Source: Actinomycetes bacterium (GTDB lineage Bacteria; Actinomycetota; Acidimicrobiia; Acidimicrobiales; RAAP-2). From it: 5,543 nucleotides of DNA. Below the pieces are notes generated by a model, which was given only the letters and a program-made list of their open reading frames with translations, had not been told where the DNA came from and ran no database searches. The stretch lies in NCBI GenBank assembly GCA_021800645.1, contig JAJYYT010000158.1, forward strand, positions 1-5,543, given 5' to 3'. The translations under genes and the position numbers were made by a program. Every line of letters begins with the position of its first letter. Positions within the stretch are counted from its first letter, which is position 1. Positions 1-5,254 of this stretch are shown one piece after another.

Positions 1-60
1 GTCACGTTTGAACTCGCCGCTGTAGCGCTTGGTGTACTTGCTCGAAGGCTCCTTCGCCAT
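1..60 (-). CDS. IS3-family transposase OrfA, N-terminal 20 residues (partial)
   Basis: The minus-strand ATG at 60 opens a frame reading MAKEPSSKYTKRYSGEFKRD, which runs off the window. The segment KRYSGEFKRD matches the usual start of IS3-type OrfA proteins (HTH_Tnp_1 family), where a Y-x-x-E-F-K-R-D stretch opens the helix-turn-helix that binds the element's ends. A strong Shine-Dalgarno (GGAGGAGG, minus strand, 69-76) sits 8 nt before the ATG and fixes the start. The catalytic DDE part, normally in OrfB through a -1 frameshift, is not in the window. I am fairly sure it is a transposase; the subgroup is not resolved. Confidence 0.72.
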   Translation of the reverse strand, partial: MAKEPSSKYTKRYSGEFKRD

Positions 61-68
61 TCCTACAT

Positions 69-76
69 CCTCCTCC
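69..76 (-). promoter_or_regulatory. Ribosome binding site of the IS transposase
   Basis: The minus strand reads GGAGGAGG, 8 nt before the ATG at 60. It is nearly perfectly complementary to the 16S rRNA tail. It supports a real leftward gene here although only 20 codons are visible. Confidence 0.65.
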
Positions 77-121
77 AGTCGGAGCTGGCAGGAGGTGTCC
101 GGCGGAAGGGGGCAAGTTCAG

Positions 122-322
122 CTCACCGTCATGATCTCGGGTGAGCCCAACGACTTCACCGTGCGCGTGGGCATCGGCAAGTGGCTGGAGCATCTCGGCG
201 TGGCTGCGGTAGAGACCTTGCTCATCTCCGATCTCTTCCTCGTGGTCGACGTGGCCGACACGGCCTGGAACTTCGAAGTCGAGGACAAGCTCATCAAGCA
301 GATCGAGTCGCTCATCGGCTGA
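122..322 (+). pseudogene. 3' remnant of a gene of unknown function, cut by the IS
   Basis: The frame to the TGA at 320-322 gives about 66 residues, including LTVMISGEPNDF, then GKWLEHLGV, a hydrophobic strand-like run (LLISDLFLVVDVAD) and a C-terminal helix (VEDKLIKQIESLIG). The composition is that of a normal folded protein. The frame stays open upstream to 29 only because it crosses the IS antisense to the transposase, so that part is not native. An ATG at 131 could start a 63-residue protein, but no good ribosome binding site precedes it; the purine-rich stretch upstream belongs to the IS end. The likeliest reading is the C-terminal part of a gene whose front was separated by the insertion. 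I do not recognise the family. If the ATG at 131 is used, it would be a small intact gene instead. Confidence 0.5.
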
Positions 323-446
323 CCGCGTCGCGCGAGGGTGCGAACGCCCCTCGGACCCCCTTGGACCAGATTAAGGAGCTGACGGCCGGCCGACAACGCG
401 GTGAGGTGTGGCCGCGACGGACGACGCGCACGTCGGCGCAACCAAC

Positions 447-452
447 AAGGAG
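447..452 (+). promoter_or_regulatory. Ribosome binding site deciding the MFS start
   Basis: AAGGAG lies 9 nt before the ATG at 462. The frame could also begin at GTG 408, but nothing comparable precedes that codon, and the 18 extra residues (AATDDAHVGATNKERGA and flanks) look like translated leader. Confidence 0.6.
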
Positions 453-461
453 CGGGGTGCC

Positions 462-1643
462 ATGGGAGCTAGGACGCCGCGTCATGGGCGGCGCGTCGAG
501 CCAGGCGCTGCGCGCGCGCCTCGCTGGCGCACCCGGGACGTCTGGGCGATCTCCCTCTCAGCGTTCTTCTCGGACACCGGCTACCAGGCGGTGTGGGCGG
601 GCTTCCCCCTCTTCTTGGTCCTGGTCCTGCACCAGCCTGTGTGGGAATTCGGCCTCGCGAGCGCCATCGCGTACGGAGGCGGGACGTTGTTCGCGTGGCT
701 GGGCGCCTTGCTCGGCGACCGGATCGGCCACCGGAAAGTCGCCATCGGGGGCAACGCGCTCATCCCCCTCCTGTCCCTGTCGGCACTGTGGGCGAGCCCC
801 GCGGCAGCGATCGGCCTTCTGTGCGCGGGGTGGTGGGCGCGCAACCTTCGCACGCCCTCGCGCCGAGTGATGCTGGTCGAGGCGGTTCCCGACGAGAGCG
901 ACCGCAACTCGGTGTTCGGCTTCCTGCACGCCCTGGACATCGGTGGCGGAGCGCTCGCAGGGGTCTACGTCCTCATCGGCGTGGTCGAGCATGTCGCGTT
1001 CAGCTGGATCTTCCTGGGCAGCGTGCTGCCCTTGGCCGCGGCGACCTTCTCGCTCACGCGGACCACGACTGCAGCTACGGCGCACCGACGCGTGCGACCG
1101 AGCGGGACCGGACCGAGCGGGACCGGACCGAGCGAGGCCACGGCGCCACCCTTGCCAGGAGCGGTCGCGCTGCTCGCGGCGTCGGCGCTGTTCGGCTTCA
1201 CGTACTACAGCATCGGCTTCCCGATCCTCACCACCGCGCGTGACGGGGGGAGCAGAGCCTTGGGGATCGGGGCGTTCCTGCTGTTCAACGCCGTCTCCGC
1301 GGCGACCGGCTATGTGGCGGGACCGCGTCTTGGGAGCCGGATCGCCGGGCGCTTCCGCGACCTCGGCACCTTGGGCTACTTCTTCGCCGTCGTCGGCGCA
1401 GTGCTGCTCGCAGTGGGCGACGCCGCACATCTGACGGTCGCTGTCCTCCTGGTCGGCGTGGCCGCCCTTGGGTTCTCGCTCGGCATCGTGACAACCGTCG
1501 AGCCCTCGCTGATGTCGATCCTGAGACCCGGTGGTCAGGCGGGACGAGGGTTCGGCGCCCTCTCTGCCGCGAGAAGCGCCGGGCTCTTCCTCGGCAACCT
1601 GATCATGGGCCTCCTCTACAGCCTCGGCGCCGGCTGGGCGTAA
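462..1643 (+). CDS. MFS transporter, ends at in-frame TAA before helix 12
   Basis: This is an inner-membrane carrier of the major facilitator superfamily, probably a proton-coupled exporter; the substrate cannot be told. From ATG 462 it has 393 residues. Helix 1 lies near 27-56 (AISLSAFFSDTGYQAV) and helix 2 near 62-83, followed by the classic loop 2-3 motif GALLGDRIGHRK (81-92). Helices 3-6 lie near 93-110, 115-127, 151-173 and 178-198. A basic, Pro/Ser/Gly/Thr-rich central loop (199-232) contains the repeat PSGTGPSGTG. Helices 7-11 lie near 233-256, 266-287, 301-319, 323-345 and 364-391. The frame stops at TAA 1641-1643 right after helix 11, and the twelfth helix is readable immediately after the stop. 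The usual length is about 400-430 residues with 12 helices. The gene is therefore either recently inactivated, a functional 11-helix variant, or a base-call error. The start was chosen by the AAGGAG at 447-452; GTG 408 is the alternative. The hydrolase gene begins 248 bp after the TAA. Confidence 0.85.
   Translation: MGARTPRHGRRVEPGAARAPRWRTRDVWAISLSAFFSDTGYQAVWAGFPLFLVLVLHQPVWEFGLASAIAYGGGTLFAWLGALLGDRIGHRKVAIGGNALIPLLSLSALWASPAAAIGLLCAGWWARNLRTPSRRVMLVEAVPDESDRNSVFGFLHALDIGGGALAGVYVLIGVVEHVAFSWIFLGSVLPLAAATFSLTRTTTAATAHRRVRPSGTGPSGTGPSEATAPPLPGAVALLAASALFGFTYYSIGFPILTTARDGGSRALGIGAFLLFNAVSAATGYVAGPRLGSRIAGRFRDLGTLGYFFAVVGAVLLAVGDAAHLTVAVLLVGVAALGFSLGIVTTVEPSLMSILRPGGQAGRGFGALSAARSAGLFLGNLIMGLLYSLGAGWA
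1098..1134 (+). repeat. 15-bp tandem repeat in the MFS central loop
   Basis: The unit CCGAGCGGGACCGGA (1098-1112) repeats exactly at 1113-1127, and a partial third copy starts at 1128. In frame it encodes PSGTG twice and then PSE. It lies in the loop between helices 6 and 7, where length change is tolerated. The unit is a multiple of three, so copy-number change would not break the frame. Confidence 0.75.
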
Positions 1644-1760
1644 GGCTATGCGGCGATCATGGGGATGGCCGCGACCATTGTCGTCCTCTCGGCGATCCCC
1701 GCCGCCCGGCGCGCGGACCGCCGAGCGCGCGGCGAGGGACTCCTGGCCCCGGGCGACTAG
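1644..1760 (+). pseudogene. Detached twelfth helix and tail of the MFS transporter
   Basis: Directly after the TAA at 1641-1643, in the same frame, 38 codons follow before TAG (1758-1760). They read GYAAIMGMAATIVVLSAIPA, a convincing membrane helix, and then a basic tail (ARRADRRARGEG). This is exactly what is missing from an 11-helix MFS protein: a last helix followed by a positively charged cytoplasmic end. One substitution (for example TAC to TAA) would explain the stop. No ribosome binding site suggests independent translation. Full ancestral gene: 462-1760, 432 codons. Confidence 0.7.
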
Positions 1761-1824
1761 CCATCGCGCCGCGCACCCCGGCAGGCCGGCGCGGCAGGCG
1801 GGGACGTGGGGACCGCGCGCTGCG

Positions 1825-1830
1825 TACAAT
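1825..1830 (+). promoter_or_regulatory. Possible -10 element before the SGNH hydrolase gene
   Basis: TACAAT fits the TAnnnT pattern of housekeeping-sigma -10 boxes. It sits in one of the few AT-containing spots of this GC-rich gap (1761-1891), 61 bp before the ATG. The -35 position (about 1801-1806, GGGACG) matches TTGACA only in the central GAC. If real, the hydrolase is transcribed separately from the transporter. Confidence 0.3.
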
Positions 1831-1891
1831 TCGATCCCGGTGGACGGGCCGCCCGCCCCGAGGACTGACGACGAGGCGGTGAAGGGACCCC

Positions 1892-2842
1892 ATGGACCGC
1901 GAGCGGACCGAGGCCGAGGGCGACGTCGCTCAGCCACGACACAGGCGGCAGTTTCTTCGCGTCGTGCTCGTCGTGCTGCTCTCGCTCTTCGTGGCGGTCG
2001 CGACCATCCTCGCCTGGCAGCTCGCCTCCGGACAGCCCGCCCGCGCGAGGTCGGCGACGGTGCCCGGTGCCCCGGGGGCCAAGAAGCCGGGCCGGACGGT
2101 GTCCGCGCCCGTGTCCTCGTCGGGATCGGCACCGACCGGCCCGGGAGCCGGCAGCTCCCCTCCCCCGGTCAGCGCGCCCACGACTACGACCACCACGAGC
2201 GCCGCACCGCTCCGGGTGCTCGAGATCGGCGACTCCCTCGGCGTCGACCTGGGCATCGCGATGCAGAACCTCTTCTCCCCCACCCGCGTCCAGCTGACCA
2301 TGGCCGCTCGCAGCGACACCGGGCTGTCGAACAGCGGCTTCTACGACTGGCCGCGTGTGCTCGCCGGACTCTTGGCCAGCGCACGGCCCCAGGTCGTCAT
2401 CGTCCTCCTCGGCGCCAACGACCTCCAGTCGATCGTGACAGGGTCGACGGTCCTCGCCGACGGCACGCCGGCGTGGAACGCTGCGTACGCCGCGCGGGTC
2501 ACATCGATCATTTCGGAATCGGTGCGGGCCGGCGCGCGGGTCCTGTGGATAGGAGAGCCGGCGATGCAGGACCCGTTCCTCGATGCGGGCATGACGCGCC
2601 TCGACGGCATCGCGCAGGAGGTCGTCGCGCGCTACCCGGGCGACTCGGCCTACCTCGCCTCGGACGCAACCCTCGCTCCCGGCGGGTCGTTCGCCGCGGC
2701 AGTCACCGGGCCGACAGGCGGCCAGGTGCAGGTCCGGACGCCCGACGGAGTCCACCTCACGGCCACAGGCTCGGACATGCTCGCGGACGCGGTCGCAGGG
2801 GCGCTCGCCAACGCCTGGGGCATGCAGGTCCTAGGCCAGTGA
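1892..2842 (+). CDS. Membrane-anchored SGNH/GDSL hydrolase, DUF459 type
   Basis: The 316-residue protein has a short basic cytoplasmic N-terminus, one membrane segment at about 21-45 (FLRVVLVVLLSLFVAVATIL) and a low-complexity Ala/Pro/Ser/Thr linker at about 48-106 that includes six consecutive Thr (97-102). The C-terminal catalytic domain follows. Its SGNH blocks are clear: GDSLG (113-117, nucleophile Ser115), GAND (174-177, oxyanion Asn176) and DGVHLT (285-290, Asp285 and His288 of the triad). The block set and the DGVHLT ending fit the DUF459/COG2845 group, extracytoplasmic esterases or deacylases often found near surface-polymer acylation genes. The natural substrate is unknown; acyl groups on cell-wall or exported glycans are an inference from the family. 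No lipobox or clear cleavage site is seen, so it is probably a signal anchor with the domain outside. The start is ATG 1892 with a modest purine run (GAAGGGA, 1881-1887). Membrane segment and catalytic blocks are all intact. Confidence 0.87.
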   Translation: MDRERTEAEGDVAQPRHRRQFLRVVLVVLLSLFVAVATILAWQLASGQPARARSATVPGAPGAKKPGRTVSAPVSSSGSAPTGPGAGSSPPPVSAPTTTTTTSAAPLRVLEIGDSLGVDLGIAMQNLFSPTRVQLTMAARSDTGLSNSGFYDWPRVLAGLLASARPQVVIVLLGANDLQSIVTGSTVLADGTPAWNAAYAARVTSIISESVRAGARVLWIGEPAMQDPFLDAGMTRLDGIAQEVVARYPGDSAYLASDATLAPGGSFAAAVTGPTGGQVQVRTPDGVHLTATGSDMLADAVAGALANAWGMQVLGQ

Positions 2843-2884
2843 CCGGCCCAGGCGGTGCGGTGGCATCTTCTCGCTGGTGACCGG

Positions 2885-2993
2885 GCACCACGTTCCCGCC
2901 ACGCCGCACCACGCCCCCGCCACGCCCCGGCACGGGGCCGCGGACGGTCGTCAGGACCTTCGACCCTGCCGGCACCACGCCGCGTGCACCACG
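2885..2993 (+). repeat. Four direct copies of GCACCACG upstream of the PNPOx gene
   Basis: The octamer occurs exactly at 2885-2892, 2906-2913, 2972-2979 and 2986-2993. A near copy (GCACCAGG) follows near 3009, sharing the longer context CGTGCACCA with the fourth. Start spacings are 21, 66 and 14 bp. The copies lie in the 192-bp gap before the PNPOx gene, so they could be regulator sites or simply decayed low-complexity sequence. No convincing -10 or -35 box is visible in this gap. Confidence 0.5.
2924..2938 (+). terminator. GC hairpin downstream of the SGNH hydrolase gene
   Basis: GCCCCG and CGGGGC form a perfect 6-bp stem around a 3-nt loop, 81 bp after the hydrolase stop. No T-run follows, so it is not a canonical intrinsic terminator. 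In high-GC actinobacteria such U-less hairpins are sometimes proposed to terminate. It may equally be a chance structure in GC-rich sequence. Confidence 0.25.
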
Positions 2994-3034
2994 ATCCTTC
3001 CAAGGCGTGCACCAGGTCCTCGAAGGGAGGTGCA

Positions 3035-3490
3035 ATGGCCGAGTCCGAAGGTCATGCGTGGCTCGAAGAGCTCTCCACCGAGGAGTGCCTGACGCTCCTT
3101 CGCGGGACAGATCTCGGGCGGATCGCCTTCATGGCCGGCGACTTCCCGGTGGTCCTGCCGGCGAACTACCGGTTCGCCGACGGAGCCGAAGGCGAGTGGT
3201 GGCTGGGGCTCCGGACCCGGCCTGGCGGCACCATCGACGACGCGCCGGCGAACGTCGCGTTCGAGATCGACGGCGTCGATCCGGTCGCGCGGCGCGGCTG
3301 GTCGGTGCTGGTGCGCGGCAAGCTCCACCACGTCGACCCCGCGCCGGGCACGAGCGACTTGGTCGACTCCGAGCCGTGGCTCGACGAGGACCGCAGCTCC
3401 TGGCTGCTTCTGGAGCCGGTGTTCGTCACTGGCCGGAGACTGCACCCCGGACCGACGGCGTGGGCGTTCCACATGCGGGCGTACCTCTAG
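3035..3490 (+). CDS. PNPOx-like split-barrel flavoprotein (pyridoxamine 5'-phosphate oxidase family)
   Basis: The 151-residue cytoplasmic protein is typical in length for the single-domain PNPOx-like group (PF12900/PF01243). The N-terminal helix LSTEECLTLLRGTDLGRIAF (13-32) is the group's signature opening, followed by the first barrel strands (FPVVLPANYRF, 37-47). The block NVAFEIDGVDP, ending in GWSVLVRGKL (73-97), is the standard core region. The C-terminal EPVFVTGRRL (127-136) completes the barrel. Members bind FMN, F420, haem or nothing; the cofactor and reaction cannot be read here. The position where many relatives have a phosphate-binding Lys (around residue 66, after RPGG) is Thr. 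It is not expected to be true PdxH, whose C-terminal substrate motif is absent. The start ATG 3035 is set by AGGGAGGTG just upstream; the frame is open to 2855, but that leader looks non-coding. The malic enzyme starts 19 bp downstream, suggesting a shared transcript. Confidence 0.83.
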   Translation: MAESEGHAWLEELSTEECLTLLRGTDLGRIAFMAGDFPVVLPANYRFADGAEGEWWLGLRTRPGGTIDDAPANVAFEIDGVDPVARRGWSVLVRGKLHHVDPAPGTSDLVDSEPWLDEDRSSWLLLEPVFVTGRRLHPGPTAWAFHMRAYL

Positions 3491-3503
3491 AGTCCTCTAG
3501 AGT
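3484..3503 (+). repeat. Tandem repeat CCTCTAGAGT x2 at the PNPOx / malic enzyme junction
   Basis: Two exact 10-bp copies (3484-3493 and 3494-3503) abut each other. The first contains the PNPOx stop codon (TAG, 3488-3490). Each holds the palindrome CTCTAGAG. CTAG is generally rare in bacterial DNA, so two in 20 bp stand out. The second copy lies within 7 bp of the malic enzyme GTG, where it replaces a normal Shine-Dalgarno, so it may affect translation or serve as a binding site. Confidence 0.7.
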
Positions 3504-3509
3504 GGCGGG

Positions 3510-5195
3510 GTGGAGCCGCGCCCTCTCGACACCGCGCTGCGGGGCCGCCAGCTCCTCTCGGATCCCCGCCTGACGCACGGCGTCGCCTTCACCCCTGAGG
3601 AGCGACGGACGTTCGGGCTCGTCGGGCTCCTGCCGCCCGGCGTGCTCCCGCTCGACGTGCAGGCGGCACGCGCCTACCAGCAGTTCTCGGCGCAGCAGAG
3701 CGACCTGGCGAAGCACGTCTTCCTCACGCTCCTGCACGAGCGGATCGAGGTCCTCTACTTCCGGCTGCTGCAGGACCACCTCGCAGAGATGCTGCCGATC
3801 GTCTACACGCCGACGGTCGGCGAGGCGATCCAGCGGTTCAGCGCGGAGTTCCGCGGCACGCGAGACGTCTACCTCTCGGTGGACCATGCCGAGGACATCG
3901 AGCAGTCCCTCGCCGCGAGCGGCCTCGGCCCCGACGACGTCGACGTCGTGGTGGCGACCGACGGGGAGGCGATCCTCGGCATCGGGGACTGGGGCGTGGG
4001 CGGCATCGCGATCTCGATCGGCAAGCTGGCCGTCTACACCGCGGCCGGCGGGATCGACCCCGACCGCACGCTGCCGGTCGTCCTCGACGTCGGCACGAAC
4101 CGCCAGACGCTCCTCGACGACCCGCTCTACCTCGGCAACCGCCACCCGCGCGTGGACGTCTCCACCTACGACGACTTCATCGACGCGTATGTGCGCACCG
4201 CCGGCCGCCTCTTCCCCCGCGCGCTCTTGCACTGGGAGGACCTCGGCGCTTCCAACGCCCGCCGTGTCCTGGATCGCTACAAGGACGACCGCCTCACGTT
4301 CAACGACGACATCCAAGGGACCGGGGCCATCGTGCTCGCGGCGGTCCTCTCGGCCCTTCGGACGACCGGCGGCCGCCTCGAGGACCAGCGGGTCGTCATC
4401 CACGGCGCCGGCAGCGCCGGCATCGGCATCGCCGAGCAGCTCGCCGCTGCGATCGCCGAGGACGGGGCATCCGATGGACGGGGCGCGATCTGGGCGTTGT
4501 CGAGCCGGGGCCTCCTGCGCGCGTCCACAGGCAGACTGCGCGACTTCCAGCGGCCGTTCGCACGCCCCGAGGAAGAGGTGCGCTCCTTCGAGAAGGACAG
4601 TGACGGGAGGATCGGGCTCGCCGAGGTGGTCCGCCAGGTCCGCCCGACGATCCTCATCGGCACCTCCGGGCAGCCCGGGAGCTTCACCGAGGAGATCGTT
4701 CGCACGATGGCCGCACACTGCGAGCGGCCGATCGTCATGCCGCTGTCCAATCCGACCTCCCTGTCGGAGGCGGAGCCGGCCGACCTGTTGTCGTGGACGC
4801 AGGGCCGGGCGCTCGTGGCCTCGGGAAGCCCCTTCTCCCCCGTGACGATCGGCGCAGAGACCTTCGCCGTCGCGCAGGCCAACAATGCACTCGTCTTCCC
4901 GGGCCTCGGCCTCGGTGTGATCGTGGCGCGCGCGTCGCGGGTCACTCCACGGATGCTCCACGCCGCCGCCCGCGCCGTCGCCGGGGAGGTCGACGCCTCC
5001 AGTGCAGGCGCGCCTCTCCTCCCCCCCGTGGACACGTTGCGGCAGACCTCTGCCGCCGTGGCTGCCGCGGTTGCGCAGGCTGCGGCGGAGGACGGGGTCG
5101 CCGGCGTGGACCGGATCGGCTTCGACGACGCGGTCGCCGCGGCCATGTGGGAGCCCGCCTACCGGCCGCTCCGACCCGTGCCCCCCGCGCGCTGA
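3510..5195 (+). CDS. Malic enzyme (malate dehydrogenase, decarboxylating)
   Basis: This cytosolic enzyme oxidatively decarboxylates L-malate to pyruvate and CO2 with reduction of NAD(P), linking the TCA cycle to pyruvate. It has 561 residues, close to the long MaeA/eukaryotic-type enzymes (about 565) and unlike the short bacterial type. Family landmarks occur in order: YTPTVGEA (99-106, catalytic Tyr99), GDWGVGGI (159-166), GKLAVYTA (171-178, catalytic Lys172), LDVGTNR (192-198), WEDLGASNA (242-250, metal ligands Glu243 and Asp244), FNDDIQGTGA (264-273, Asp266 and Asp267), the Rossmann loop GAGSAGIG (299-306) and PLSNPTSLSEA (411-421). The end of the second Rossmann strand reads WALSSRGLL; Ser331 stands where relatives usually have Asp, so NADP use is possible. 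The GTG at 3510 is the first start after an in-frame TAG at 3498. Only a weak ribosome binding site is visible, which suggests translational coupling to the PNPOx gene 19 bp upstream. All catalytic residues are present, so it should be active. Confidence 0.93.
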   Translation: MEPRPLDTALRGRQLLSDPRLTHGVAFTPEERRTFGLVGLLPPGVLPLDVQAARAYQQFSAQQSDLAKHVFLTLLHERIEVLYFRLLQDHLAEMLPIVYTPTVGEAIQRFSAEFRGTRDVYLSVDHAEDIEQSLAASGLGPDDVDVVVATDGEAILGIGDWGVGGIAISIGKLAVYTAAGGIDPDRTLPVVLDVGTNRQTLLDDPLYLGNRHPRVDVSTYDDFIDAYVRTAGRLFPRALLHWEDLGASNARRVLDRYKDDRLTFNDDIQGTGAIVLAAVLSALRTTGGRLEDQRVVIHGAGSAGIGIAEQLAAAIAEDGASDGRGAIWALSSRGLLRASTGRLRDFQRPFARPEEEVRSFEKDSDGRIGLAEVVRQVRPTILIGTSGQPGSFTEEIVRTMAAHCERPIVMPLSNPTSLSEAEPADLLSWTQGRALVASGSPFSPVTIGAETFAVAQANNALVFPGLGLGVIVARASRVTPRMLHAAARAVAGEVDASSAGAPLLPPVDTLRQTSAAVAAAVAQAAAEDGVAGVDRIGFDDAVAAAMWEPAYRPLRPVPPAR

Positions 5196-5203
5196 CCGAC
5201 GTC

Positions 5204-5254
5204 GCCGACCGGGGGGACCGTCGGCCTACCAGCCACGGCGCGGCGAGCCGACGG
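5204..5254. terminator. Hairpin-forming gap between convergent genes
   Basis: The 59-bp gap between the malic enzyme stop and the stop of the leftward gene has two alternative stems sharing one arm: GCCGAC (5204-5209) with GTCGGC (5220-5225), and CCGTCGGC (5218-5225) with GCCGACGG (5247-5254, perfect 8 bp). The convergent position suits a bidirectional terminator. No T-run follows on either strand, so intrinsic termination is only possible, not shown. Confidence 0.35.

Larger units (their letters stand above)
1..120 (-). mobile_element. Terminal end of an IS3-type insertion sequence (partial)
   Basis: The stretch holds the first codons of a leftward transposase (from 60 down to 1), its ribosome binding site and about 40 bp of non-coding end. 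Read on the minus strand from 120, the end begins TGAACTTGCCCC and continues to CGGACACC. A TG start and a GGACA-type block are common in IS3-family terminal inverted repeats. The exact boundary is uncertain: 120 gives TGAAC, and 125 gives TGAGC. The other end and the rest of the transposase lie left of the window, so the repeat pair and target duplication cannot be checked. The family call comes from the transposase N-terminus plus this end pattern. Confidence 0.65.

Noticed and set aside
29..130. Plus-strand frame starting at 29 as the true N-terminus of the unknown gene
   Set aside because: This part is antisense to the transposase start and passes through the IS end, so it is not native coding sequence.
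408..461. GTG at 408 as the MFS start
   Set aside because: It has no ribosome binding site, and the extra 18 residues look unlike a transporter N-terminus; ATG 462 has AAGGAG at ideal spacing. It cannot be fully excluded.
558..2132. 524-codon open frame on the minus strand
   Set aside because: It covers the MFS gene and half of the hydrolase antisense, is full of Arg/Gly/Ala/Pro/Asp without any domain, and exists because GC-rich third positions remove stops on the opposite strand.
1648..2880. 410-codon plus-strand frame overlapping the hydrolase
   Set aside because: The product is an Arg/Pro-rich shadow in another frame; the SGNH motifs lie in the 1892 frame.
2924..2938. Hairpin as a definite Rho-independent terminator
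   Set aside because: The stem is strong but short, sits 81 bp after the stop and has no T-run; it is kept only as a low-confidence feature.
3935..3948. 14-bp palindrome CGACGTCGACGTCG
   Set aside because: It lies within the malic enzyme coding region and follows from Asp/Val codons (DDVDVVV) with GC-rich third positions.
3426..4961. 511-codon open frame antisense to the malic enzyme
   Set aside because: The malic enzyme on the plus strand has every family motif; the antisense product is low-complexity and begins and ends without gene signals.
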